A DNA stretch of 64,000 bases from NCBI RefSeq assembly GCF_963678635.1, contig NC_087071.1:27387378-27451377 (forward strand), in the 5' to 3' direction. Made by a program: the position numbers and the translations under genes. The notes beneath the pieces are model-generated. The model saw only the letters and a program-made list of their open reading frames with translations, did not search any database and was not told the origin of the DNA. Origin of the DNA: Symsagittifera roscoffensis. Taxonomy: Eukaryota > Xenacoelomorpha > Acoela > Convolutidae. Position 1 is the first letter of the stretch. The number at the start of each line of letters is the position of its first letter. Positions 32,374 through 43,494 of this stretch are shown one piece after another.

Positions 32374-32534
32374 CTGAGCATCGAATAATTTCGTTGAATT
32401 ATCACCAGCTCTCTCAATTAGCAAAGAAATGTTTTGGGAAGTTTTGAGTTCCAGGTCACTCAATGTTGCTGATATTTCTGAGGTCAAATAATCGTTAAGA
32501 AAGATCAAATCCCTTTCTAGGTGTGGGATATGCA
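32374..32534 (-). CDS. Predicted internal exon 2 of an unknown helical-repeat gene
   Basis: Minus strand: a long T-rich tract and GTGTTTTAG acceptor precede the exon at 32534. The reading frame (HIPHLERDLIFLNDYL, SEISATLSDLELKTSQN, ISLLIERAGDN) has no ATG at its start, as expected for an internal exon. It begins with 2 bases completing a codon, fitting exactly the 1 base left by the exon at 33125-33292. The donor is unclear: CAG then GCAATA (a GC donor, exon end 32374) or CTG then GTTAGG (exon end 32333). The protein looks helical and aligns loosely with the other exon (FL...ES..., QN.S.I, T.L.D.Q), suggesting a duplicated exon. Family not recognised. Confidence 0.45.
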
Positions 32535-33124
32535 CTAAAACACAAAAAAAATCAATTGTATTTAATTTTTATTTGCTAAAAATCATGGCTCTCTGAAAAT
32601 TTGGTTATCTTTTAGACAATCTCAAAACTTAAATGAAAAATTTCTACAACTTTCAGAAAATCTCAATTGTAGTCGCCAAATTTTTCAAAACAGTCTTTAT
32701 TTTTCGGACAGACGTTTTGGCTCAACTAAACTTAAATTTAATCATTGGGAAACTTTGGCACCACGAAGCAATTTTGAAAGAATCGCGCAACCAGAAAATA
32801 CTTTTTTTGTTCTAAGCTTTCCAGAAAAAGTTAAGTTTCGATATTTTCCTTCAAACTTTTTCCCACACCTCTCTCCATAAAATCACGCGCAAGTTCGGTG
32901 TACAAATTAACGGTATAGTATACTTAAAGCCAATTTTGGTAAATCGGTATTGTATTCACACTTTTATAGAATTAATCGCCTGCGGCCAAGAATTTTTTGA
33001 CAAAAAAAGTCTTTTTTTAGTGTTTATGAGAGGAACACTGAATGCTCAGTTTTTTTAATTTGGCGTCTTTGCTCTGCAAAACTAACTGATCACGCCCTGA
33101 AATATTTGAAGGTCAGACTTTTAC

Positions 33125-33292
33125 GTTGCAGACTGTCAACAAGCTGTGAAGTGTTGATCTGCAATTGAATGATAGACACCAAGTTCTGTTCAGCCCCTGT
33201 AATCATACGTGATCTTGACTCCAAGTCACTCTCAATGGCCGAGACTAGAAAATCAACAGAACCAGAAACAGTCAATTGACGTTCAAAAACAC
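33125..33292 (-). CDS. Predicted internal exon 1 of the same unknown gene
   Basis: The acceptor is TGATGTTTTCAG (exon starts at 33292) and the donor is CTGCAAC then GTAAAAGT (exon ends at 33125). The 168-nt exon keeps phase 1 at both sides and encodes about 56 residues: VFERQLTVSGSVDFLVSAI, ESDLESRSRMITGAEQN, LVSIIQLQINTSQLVDSLQ. Predicted to be helical and amphipathic. The intron to exon 2 would be about 590 bases. Codon use is more balanced than the surrounding AT-rich DNA. Function unknown. Confidence 0.5.
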
Positions 33293-33735
33293 CTGAAAAC
33301 ATCATCTTAAAAACATTTTTTGAAAGAAAATTGGGAAAAAGTGCTTCAACGTTTTATTAAACGCAACTCAGTAGAAGTAGTAATTTTGTGGTTTTGTTCT
33401 TTTTGTCGTTAAGGAACTTTAACTATTTTGCGTGCCGTATTAAACTTCACAAACAGCTTTGAAGCTTTTAGAGTTGAAAAGACACCGAATTACTTCAAAA
33501 ATCACTTGAGATCGAAATATGACGATTACCATTGTCAGAAATTGAAGTTGGTGAATCACAAAACAACACATTATCAAACTAAGTTTTTTTAAATTAAAAA
33601 ACAATTTTGATCAGCGAACTTTATATCTTTACAAAAGGCGTAGTATACTTGCAATGGATACATCTGCTTCGAAAACAAAAATGTTTCACTCAAACTACTT
33701 AAAAAGTTCGCACCGAAAAGGTAATCGGTAAAAAT

Positions 33736-33942
33736 TTAAGAAAATAAGTGGATAAATATAAAATGTTGGCTGCTCCTAAACGGATATCGAAAATTGATTT
33801 GATTTTGTGGTCTTGTAATCAGAACATTGCGACAAATTGTTACTGCTTCCAGACAATCGCGACCAGTTTTTTTGACACTCCGGGTTTGTTGCAAACAAAA
33901 CTCATTGTTTTCCGACTTTGAAGACAAATGAGATACGGCCAC
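33736..33942 (-). CDS. Possible further upstream exon, unassigned
   Basis: The minus-strand open frame encodes SSKSENNEFCLQQTRSVKKT and GRDCLEAVTICRN with two or three Cys. It starts without ATG, 12 bases from the end of the MITE at 33954, so its upstream part may be displaced by that insertion. No convincing donor in phase with the next exon was found. Confidence 0.25.
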   Translation of the reverse strand: MAVSHLSSKSENNEFCLQQTRSVKKTGRDCLEAVTICRNVLITRPQNQINFRYPFRSSQHFIFIHLFS

Positions 33943-33953
33943 ACTTTTTTCAA

Positions 33954-34595
33954 CGCATTACGAGGCCAAACTGTGCACTGGATAGGCGCACAGTTTTGTG
34001 TCTGTATGTTCCTGGATTCCAGAGACTAATTTTTAAACATGTTCTAAAATGTAAGTGGATTCCACCTACAACATTTCTGTGGACTCCGCGTACAAAAACC
34101 TGTAACGTGAATTTTGTCGGCACATTTTTTTGTCGCGGATTCCGCAACAGGAGACTATAATTAGTAATTCTGGATTCCGCAACTGTAAGCGGATTCCGCA
34201 AATGTAAGTGGATTCCGCGAATTTATGCGGATTCTGCTTACAGTTTGCGGATTCTACGTACAATTTACGGATTCCAATTACAGTTTCGGATTCCAGGACA
34301 GCTTAAATTTACTAAACACATAAATTATTATTTGTTAGTGGATTCCACAAACTGTTCCGAATACCGCAAACTTTGTTGCGGATTCCACAATTTTTCTTGC
34401 GGATTCCGCAAAAATGCCTGTTTTTGGAGCGATGTTAAGCAATACAGTGTTTTAGCTATTTGATGGTGGAATCCGAAAGAGCAAAGATGATAAATGAAAA
34501 ATAAAAATGTTGTGGATTCCGCGACAAATCTGATTTTGGTCTGTTCCGGATTCCGCTTAGATTGCACAAAATGCACAGTTTGACCTCGTAATGCG
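33954..34595. mobile_element. GGATTCC-repeat MITE with 24-bp terminal inverted repeats
   Basis: Left end CGCATTACGAGGCCAAACTG then TGCA, right end TGCACAGTTTGACCTCGTAATG then CG: reverse complements with one mismatch. The interior consists of many copies of a near-palindromic 11-mer GCGGATTCCGC / GCGGAATCCGC in both orientations, spaced irregularly (34060-34560). No ORF is credible. Target duplication not clear. Related fragments lie at 19361 and 23003, so it is a repeat family. Confidence 0.75.
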
Positions 34596-34974
34596 AATTT
34601 TAAAATGTCAGTGCGAGCAGCAAGACCCAAAGAATGATTTGCTGCCGGAATGAACGAAGTCAGGGTTATTGCAACCAAATAAATGAATAGCGAAAAATGT
34701 CCTTAATTTGGAACGTGCAAAATTAACCGGTAGCTGAATAAGTAGCACACAGCGTTTCTACCGCACTGATAGTTTTTTTTGTTCAGTTTTTTCAAAATTT
34801 TAGTTACTTTTTTAGAATGAGCATATTAATTTAATGGAAAAAAGCAAAATAAGTGCTAATTAATAACCCTAATTTTGTCCCTGGCAGATTTTTCCGTTTT
34901 TTTATAACGAAAAAAATTGAACCAGTTCTAAACTAGTTTTTATAAACCAACTATATTATTGGTAAAACTATCTT

Positions 34975-35295
34975 TATAAAATTTCATTAACTAACCAATC
35001 ATATTCTATCACCAACATTGACTTTTATTTGAAAATGCTGAAACTAATAGTAGTTTCAGCACCAGAACAATTTCAATAAAACTCAGACTACAGTCGTTCT
35101 CCTTCTGGATAAACTCCAAGAACTAACTCGCAAAAACCAGTATACCGTAGATCTATTGAGGCTAGGAGTTATAAGAGTAAGATTAAGCTTAGTATTAGGA
35201 TAAGAAGTTGCACGAATCTCTCCGGCCGAAAATATGATAGCGTGATGAACATACGGTGTATATTTTTTGGAATTACCCTATGTGTGCGACCAAAG
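34975..35295 (+). repeat. 5' LTR of element A
   Basis: Homologous in order to 4385-4715 (AACCAGTATACCGTAGATCT, TAAGAGTAAGATTA, AAGTTGCACGAATCTCTCCG). It carries the hairpin TGCTGAAAC / GTTTCAGCA. It precedes a primer-binding-site-like sequence and gag, hence the 5' LTR call. No 3' partner is seen at the other end of element A. Confidence 0.65.
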
Positions 35296-35308
35296 TTCAC
35301 ACTTCATC

Positions 35309-35326
35309 TGGTGCGACCAAAATCTC
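35309..35326 (+). promoter_or_regulatory. Candidate primer-binding site of element A
   Basis: TGGTGCGACCAAAATCTC starts with TGG, as expected for pairing with a tRNA CCA end, and lies right after the LTR. The preceding bases hold a partial copy, TGTGCGACCAAAG. The tRNA was not identified. Confidence 0.4.
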
Positions 35327-35424
35327 AAACAGACCCTAACTGACCTATATTTAGCAAAGTAGAATTAGAAAAGGACCATTGCAAAAATTGCAAAGTTTTA
35401 GATGGAATAGATTATTTAACAGAA

Positions 35425-35640
35425 ATGGCTCTCCGTCTCAATAAACATACGCCAATTTTTCAAACAGAAAAAGAAATGCCTGTTAATGAACGAACATCGA
35501 GATCACGGCGTGAACAACGGAGTGAACGACGGACCAATCTATTACATGATAGCACGACGAAAACCGCAAAAAGTATTTGTTTTCAGAATCCTCTAGGTAA
35601 TAGGTTTGAATTTCCACTTGTTGACATGAAAATATTTTGA
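35425..35640 (+). CDS. Small basic ORF at the start of element A
   Basis: 71 residues, rich in Arg (TSRSRREQRSERRTN). First ORF after the primer-binding site. It could be the start of gag or an unrelated leader ORF. About 1.7 kb of stop-rich sequence separates it from recognisable gag, and no domain is seen. Confidence 0.3.
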   Translation: MALRLNKHTPIFQTEKEMPVNERTSRSRREQRSERRTNLLHDSTTKTAKSICFQNPLGNRFEFPLVDMKIF

Positions 35641-37378
35641 ATAAAACTTCTTCAAAAACCTACTTGGTGCTTTGTAGCAACCTTAACTAACAATACTAAC
35701 GACTGGTAAAAAACACATGAGTTGCTCTTTTCAAAATCTGCAGTATATTAAATTTGAACAACTTTGGTAAATTAAATATTTTATAGAATAAAATTTACAA
35801 AAATTAGTTAGTAGAAAACCCTACCGTTTGTGTTTTTGAATTTATAGAAACCTTCTTGCTTCTGAAGAAACATTTTTTCTTCAAATTTGCTTCATCACCT
35901 AAAACTTAACCAAATTCATTCAAAAAAACTAACATCCCTTTGTATTTCACGTTTTTTTTAAAAAAAAAATAACTTTCCTTAAAACAGATCATCAAAGCTT
36001 TCCTTGGATCTTCAATTTATTTTATATTAAAATTTATGTAACTCAGTTTATTTGATTATCAAGGTTTCCCTTGGATTAATCAGAACAATTTTGTTATCCC
36101 CGCATCTTAATTTAAAGTGCCCAACGACATCAAAAGTTGATTCACTCTCCAACCTTTATTCATTTACCTAGGGCTAAAAAAGTATTTTAGAAAAACTAAC
36201 CATTCTAATTAAGACAGTGAAGTACTTACTCATCTTTTGCTTGAATCCTTGCTCTTAGATGACCCAGGCTAAAACCTTCAAATACTAGCAAATTCTAAAA
36301 CAGTATCTAACAATCTACTTGGGTTCTTATTATACCTGAACCTTGTGGATTGATTTACTATTCTCCAATCGTTGGTCACAAATCAATTTTTAAGGTAAGG
36401 TTAAAGTTGTTTTTTTTACAATAAAGCTTAATCAGGAGAAAGTAGAAATCATTCAAACGAATTGATATACTCTCTCTCCAACACGTCATCCTCGTGAATC
36501 TATACCCCAAGTTAAGATAACCACACAAAAACCGTAAGAAATAACAGTTTAAGAAAAACATTCTAACCCTTAATTTTTAAATCCATCATCCTATACATAA
36601 TGAGTAGGGACAATTTAGAAAGTAAACAAACAATAATACTGCACAATTGCTAAATAAATGATCTAGTAATTACACGACACAAAAAAATCCTAAAAGATTC
36701 AATAGATAAAAACAACCCAATTGAGAAACCAAAAACTTATTTTTGACTCTGAATCCACATCACCATTATCAACAAGAGGTAAACGCAGAATCAAAAAGTT
36801 GTATATTCATAAACCGGTACGACTATATACTTGGAATCAGTCACTAAAATGCATTGAAAGTTACACATTAACAGTTTTAAGTTACAAAAAATGATTCAAA
36901 ACGACGAAAATTTTGACGATGAGTCAATACTCTCCTTTGTGACCCGCTCGAGGACAAGTACCAAAATGTCATAATTTATTTGCAAATTTGTTCAAAAAAC
37001 GAAGAAGCCCAAGCAAGCAGGATTTTCCCGAAGTAAAAAATAAAGACAACTACTCGATCACTATATAAAAGACATTTTGTATTACTACTTCATATTACGG
37101 AACATTCACTTTGTAAATCGTACCACCACCACCAAACCAAACAAAGAGCAATTTCCATCTTTACAAACGGTGTGTTCTCTAATATTTCTAGTTATATATC
37201 AATACTAGAGTTAAACAAAACACAAAATGAATCGCCACCTCAAACATCTCGACACTCAATTGTGAGACCAGAAGTTTATCTTTTTCAAAGTTTTTTAGAT
37301 ACAATTCGTGAAAATCTTTTAGTAAATAAACATCACAAATCGTAAAACAAGATTTACATCGAATACTAGCATGGTTCA
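35641..37378 (+). other. Stop-rich 5' region of element A
   Basis: Plus-strand A/C-rich composition like the rest of element A but with no readable frame. Probably decayed gag leader. Confidence 0.35.
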
Positions 37379-39882
37379 TAATAGATTATTTTGTTCCCAA
37401 TGTAGATTGCGTTTCAAGATCAAAAAAAAGATTCCGACCACAAACCTCAGATGATGAAACTGTATTAGCCGACCAAACAAATTATGTTTGTGACCCTGAT
37501 TGGGCTCATCGTTTATTCAATATTATGAAAACTGATATTTTAAGTGCAGCACTTATACTTATTTTTGTAAACAAAGAATATGTAAGCGTCACTCCTCTTG
37601 CAATATATGCAGCATCTTTAAATTATAACACAATGTTCAATGAATGATCAGGAAATCGTTTAAACTCAACTTCAAATACACAAAAAACGCTTAATGGAAC
37701 AAAAAACCTTACACAACAAGATATGCAAACCCCATTACATTTTATTAACGAGGAAACAATTAAAACCAAAAAACACAAAAAGCATTTCTCTAAACTATCC
37801 TACACTTACAACACCACATAAAAAAACCCACTTCCACAGACAACTATTCAATCAACAATAAGACCGTATGTTGTCCTAAAATATTTACAAATGAACTATC
37901 GAACATGTAGACCAGTAACAAAAACACGACAATAAAACCAGCAAAAAGCCTCAATTAGGAATAATTTTTCAAGTTAAAGTTAATATTTTTTTGCAAATAA
38001 CAATATAAACAGACCAATAACAAAACTCTCCTTCGTACGCAACCAAAACAAATGACAAAAACATAACTACAACTAACAAACAGATACCACAAGAAGTCCT
38101 GACTCAGTTTTTTCATTGACCAACAACGAACTACAACAGATCGTAGTGATAATTACCCACTTTTTCAACAAAAAAAAAACGACAAACAAACAATTCACAA
38201 GAAATCAACCACACGTTTCAAAAGATGAAGATTATTTTAATCCTAAATAACATTATCGTAATCATCTACGAAATTAAAACTGGAATAATGATCAACCAGA
38301 TCATATTTACCATCCAGAATTTTTTGAACCTTATACACACTCTGACCAAACAAATCAATCAAAAAAATTTTAACGCAAAAACAGAATACAGCATCATACA
38401 GTAACAACTTACAAAAACAAAATCCTATAAAGACACAAGGTTAGTAACTAAAACAAATGCAAAATGAAATCCAAATACCATTTTATTTACAACAACATGA
38501 AATTACCTAGACTCAACCAACTTACAATTTTTTCAGAAATACCAAACGCAGCAGAATCAATTCAAATGACTATGAATGCATACCTTTGGATAGAGCATTA
38601 AAATCCTCAAATAAACCCTTCATGGTATTCACTGGAACAGACCCTGAAAACCCATAAGAAGATTATCTAAATTAAGTCACAGCAAACTTAATTTATATAT
38701 AGGAACGGAACCAGTAAAAACACCAGATCATCGAAATTGGATTTATAGACGCACAGCTCTAATTCAAACAACACTTGATGGAGAAGCCTAAAAAGGGTGT
38801 CCAGTTCTACCCATAGACATTAAATCATACTGGATGAAAATTATAGAAGAATTTTCGAAATAGTTTGACTCTGAAAGAACTAAACAATACCAAGGAGTTC
38901 TATGCAACGAAAACCGTAGTTTCCCCAACGAGACAATAAAACAACTCTCATTAAAAAGTGATAATTTAGTCAGAAAAACATTTTCTACTGATACGCATTA
39001 TTACAAAAATACAAAATTAACAGAAGTTCTGATGATGACTCTAACACCCCGAATACGCAAAACTGCAATAAAAAGATAGCATCACATCTATCGTCAATTC
39101 GAGAATCTGAAATAAAATTTTGAAAACTAGGGAAGAAACTAGAACACTTGAAATCACTATGATGTTTGAATAAACAGAAATTCTAAAATTACAATTTGCA
39201 AACAATATTCAGACAACAATATGCAGACTATAAAAAATTTATTAAAAATCCAAAAAATAAAGTTAAGCCATCGTTCAAAAAATGGTGTAATTTTTATCGT
39301 AGATGTGGAATTAGCATTGCTGAATGCAGACAAAAACCACAAGATAATCGAAATAAACCAAAAAAACCATAGAGAACCGAATCAATTTTTTTCACCAATG
39401 TATGAAAAAAGATCAAAATCTACCAAACAAAAACATTTTAGGTCATAACAGTTCGGAAAAACCATTTCCAGAAAACTACAAAAACTATAAACAACAATCA
39501 CCTCATCGAAATAATTTTCGCGGAAGATCCCTAGACAAAAGAAACCACAAATCTATTCCCAAAACAGATATAGCAGATCAAATAGTCATAACAACCAGTG
39601 TCGAAAAAAATATTCAAGATCAAACACAAAAAGAAGCATTTACTTAAACTATGATAGTTTTCTAACTCTAAAGACAGATACTATTCTAATTATCGTTTAA
39701 AAAATTAATCATAGACTCAAAAACATAATTATTCAAACAAAATAGAAACCGAAGTTTTCCAATAATAGATCGCAAAACTACTCAAACTATAGACCGTATT
39801 ATAACAAAAGTAAAAATAAATCCCGTGATAACTCCAGGAATCGAAAAAATATCTACCAAAAAAGATGGAGAAACTACTCAAG
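37379..39882 (+). pseudogene. Gag remnant of element A, first part
   Basis: Frame pieces read DETVLADQTNYVCDPDWAHR, then after shifts PFMVFTGTDPEN, TPDHRNWIYRRTALIQTTLD, GCPVLPIDIKSYWM, NETIKQLSLKSDNLVRKTF and LTEVLMMTLTPRIRKTA. This resembles the capsid region of gypsy gag: a central region and a Leu-rich helix block. The end is Asn/Arg/Lys-rich without visible zinc knuckles. At least seven in-frame stops occur, mostly TAA or TAG, plus several frameshifts. Confidence 0.6.
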
Positions 39883-40876
39883 GATCTCTCAAGGTGTACC
39901 TCCAGGATCTCTCCGTGGTCCATTTTTATTTCTTTTCAATGTCAACGACCTGCCTGATCTGTTCAGTGAGCACCCGTTCATGTTTGCAGACGATTTGACA
40001 ATTAACGACAATGAAATACCCATAAATGCAGAATTGCTCAGCAAATGGTTTGCTGATAAATTGATGAGTTGTAACAAAGACAAAGGTAAGTTACTTTGCA
40101 TCAAAGAAGCTGCTCCTGTGGCTTCACTACGGTCAGCTGAAATCTCAACAGTCGACAGCCAGAAGGATCTGGGGTTTCTAGTGCATGGAAGTCTCAAATG
40201 GAGTCAACATATTGAGGCCAGGTGATGCAAACCAATTGGTGCTCTCTTCGCCGTTAAGCGCAATACGTCCCCACGGTTGTCAATCACAGCGAAATTAAAC
40301 ATTTACTGTGGATACATCATGCCTATTAAGAGTTACGGCAGCCAAGTTTGGTACAAAAACAAGGGTAATAGCAGGGTCGTCGAGCATGTGCATCAGACCG
40401 CCACTCGGTGGATTGTGGGTTCAGAGCTCAACTACAAAGAACGCCTTCTAAAACTTAAGTTAATTCCAGCTTCTCTATAACTTGAATTTTGTTGTTCTTA
40501 TCTTTTATTATCTCTGGTCGTTATGAAGTTGACTGGTATGAATATGTTTCGTTCGCAAATGATGTATCTACGCGTAGATCAGCAAGAACTCTATTTGACG
40601 TTGAGACACCCCGGCTAAGCAGATCTCAGCAGAAATTCTGGTATCGGGCACCCAATTTAGCTAACATGATTGGCTCATTTGTAGATTTTTTCGAAACTAC
40701 CGGTTTGAAGCAGAGGTTAACAAACTTTTACTGGAAGTACTTCATATTATCCTACGAACATGGGAACAGCTGTACGTCGACGATACTCTGTTGGTGTACA
40801 TCATGCATCAACTCTACCAACTAAAGACTCGGACTTGTTAACTGATGGGCCGTCGGCCCTTAGAGTTGTTTACGCT
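39883..40876 (+). mobile_element. 5'-truncated LINE (jockey/CR1-like RT) nested in element A
   Basis: Begins within the RT palm: QGVPPGSLRGPFLFLFNVND, then HPFMFADDLTIN with the F-A-D-D catalytic box, KWFADKLMSCNKDKGKLLCI, QKDLGFLVHGSLKWSQHI, LNIYCGYIMPIKSYGSQVW and a C-terminal helical part. Three or four frame breaks make it inactive. Element A gag sequence resumes immediately after 40876, so the LINE inserted into an already resident gypsy element. No target duplication or poly-A tail could be fixed. Confidence 0.8.
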
Positions 40877-41275
40877 TAAATTTAATTGAATATGATTATT
40901 TTTATTCGAACTATTACCAAAACATTGCAAGCATTGCTAACCCCGAACAACCAAATAATAATCAAAATCTAAGAAACTATACTCCACAAAATTTTGAAAT
41001 TAATTCAAATATGAAAACCATGTATCAAAATACATTAAATGAAACCTAAAAACCAAAACAAAACATTAGGTCGAGCCTACTTCTCTTAGAAAGTCCAAAA
41101 AACAAAAATTTTTATTCACTAGACGTAGAAATTGATTTTCCAATTGATTCAGGAATAGAATCAAATATTATAAAAACTCTCACATGGAATGAAATTCAAT
41201 CTCTACATCCAAAACTATCACCATCAAAAACTTCAAGTAAAGTAGCAACAACAGGAGTATCAAGCCTTACAAATT
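40877..41275 (+). pseudogene. Gag end and aspartic protease remnant, element A
   Basis: Asn/Gln/Tyr-rich gag end (PNNNQNLRNYTPQNFEINS) continues from before the nested LINE. It is followed by LDVEIDFPIDSGIESNIIKT with the aspartic protease core D-S-G at 41146-41154 (D-T/S-G family), and TSSKVATTGVSSL. One TAA at 41047-41049 and one at 41276-41278 interrupt the frame. Confidence 0.6.
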
Positions 41276-41278
41276 AAG

Positions 41279-42990
41279 GACAAAAAAAATTATACCTTGT
41301 TCCAACCTGGAAAATGGGACAAAATAAGCTTTTCAATAAACCCTTAAAACAAATATTCCACATAACAGATATAAAAATCAATATTTTTGGAATACTGTAT
41401 AACACAAAAAATATTCCCACTGTAAACATCTTGAATAGTAAAATACATATAAAAGATAAATATACAAGAATAAATAATCCAACTTTAACATTTATCCGAA
41501 GACTCATCAAGCAACCCCCATTTTTCTCAAAATTTTACCCATATATAATCAACAAAAAGAACACTTGAAACAGTTATCAAAAAAGGTACATAACTTTTCT
41601 ATAAGTCAAATGCATCAATATAAGGTTGATTAAAATAAACAAAAACTATACATTTCCGACCTTGAATTTAAACCAACTCATAAGTTCTTCAGAGTAAGAG
41701 TTTTATCCAAAAAAAAACAAAAGATACAAATTCAGATATATTCTCTTTACACGTATACAACAACTCACCATATAAAATCACACTACCCTAGGACTATTAG
41801 GATATTGCGAAACAAATCCAACAATTCACCCGAAAGAAGAAAGAGCATTTCGAGTAAATAACATTTCAAAACTACTCAACATTTGTCAATCAACAAACCT
41901 TAACGAACAATTACTTAAAATATAATACAACTAAATCAGAACGATAAACATATTCTTTTACAAAAAAACATGATTTAAACCTACATTCCAAATCATAAAA
42001 TATACAAATGAACAACAAAAATTTTCAAAACGTTCAATTCTGAACATTCTCAATTAAGCTAACAAACTTTCAATAATTTAGCAGAACTATTCTTAATGTA
42101 CCCAATGGTTTAAACTACATCTAATTTTGAGGATGGAAAAATCGATAACCATTACATCTCCCTCTTAAACCAGTTGCAATTTTCAAAAAACAACGAGCAT
42201 GTAAAGTACCAAATCACCTACATGACAATGTAAGCAGATGCTGGAATTTCTGGATTACTATGAAATCATATCACCAGTAAATAAGAAGAACAACCAAAAA
42301 TTAATATTTTTAAAGATCCCGTTATTATACTCGCTAAAGGCGAGTCACTGAAAGTTGTTTGAGACGCAAGATTTCTCAATTCATATTCAAACACTCACAA
42401 AAACAGAAGTACAGTACTATACTACTGCTGACAAGAATAGCGCATACAATAAAATGCCACCAGTTGATCAGTCGTGACGACATACACACCCGGTTATTGG
42501 ATATCATTAATACGAATTTTATAGACTATTCTATGGAATTTCCTTAGGACCAGCGCCTTTTTCAGCCTTTATGAGCAAAAATTTCCGACCACCCATTCCT
42601 TGCAAAATTTTTTATTAATTCTTAGACGATGTTTATTTATAGTAACAAACAAAACAAAAAACCCTTAAAGTTCTAAAAAAAAATTATCACCAAACCTTAT
42701 TAAAAGAAAACAGTAATGCAGCCTCAGTTAAATCACATTTTTCCTCACTCGTGTAAATTTCCTTGGAAAAATTATCAAAGATAATACCATTACTCCATCA
42801 AAATTAAGAATAGAGGTTATATGAAAACTTCAACCTCCATCAAATAAAAACAGAAATCAAGAATTCCTTGGAATGCTAAATTTTTATTAACTAAAACCGT
42901 TGTTATAATATTCACAGACAACAACATAATTCCACACCCTGCTCAACCATTTTGACCAATCTACGATGTTCAAATATTTGAAATTGGCGC
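41279..42990 (+). pseudogene. Protease end and reverse transcriptase remnant, element A
   Basis: Frame pieces include KPLKQIFHITDIKINIFGIL, NIPTVNILNSKIHIKDKYTR, LKVV then DARFLNSYSN (RT finger motif), a catalytic F-L-D-D-V at 42619-42633 in place of Y-x-D-D, and later FLTRVNFLGKIIKDNTITPS, NRNQEFLGMLNFY, which align with element B (FLTRVKFLGNIIEKDTITPL, IRDFLGMLSF). Heavily broken by stops and shifts. Confidence 0.65.
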
Positions 42991-43494
42991 AGCACTTTTA
43001 CAATCACATAAAGGTAGAAACAAAAGGAACCTTATATTAGCACGTTCCAGACTTTTTATACAAGCCGAAATTACACTCTCTACAGTAATGACAGAATGTA
43101 CAGCTATATTTTTTATTTTCACAGAATATGCATTTTAATCCTTGGATCAAACCACCCAACAATTTTATTTACAGATCACAAAACATTAGTTTTTCCATTT
43201 AGACAAAACTCAAATCCAAAACATAGAGGGTATAGATTCCTGCTTATCTTAATGAAACTTTCAAACCTCCATATAGTTTGGACCGCAGAAAAAAACCTCT
43301 CATTATCAGACATGCTTTATCGAAACACACCACGTGAACTCATAACGCGGAAACCAACCGTAGAAATACCACAATGTGAAGTTTTTCCCTGCAAAAGACA
43401 AAACATCACTACGATTGGAACGCAAGTTTGCAGTAAAAACCGAACCCTACACTTTACAAATAAACAACTTGGAACATTTTTAATTATACTTTGA
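42991..43494 (+). pseudogene. RNase H remnant, element A
   Basis: ILGSNHPTILFTDHKTLVFP (third catalytic Asp block), HRGYRFLLILMKLSNLHIVW then TAEKNLSLSDMLYRNTP, nearly collinear with the element B RNase H. The first Asp/Glu blocks before 43090 are in other frames. Integrase is absent after it. Confidence 0.75.

Noticed and set aside
37379-43494. Alternative nuclear code with TAA/TAG as Gln
   Set aside because: Element A also has many frameshifts, and other ORFs end normally at TAA/TAG, so ordinary decay is sufficient.
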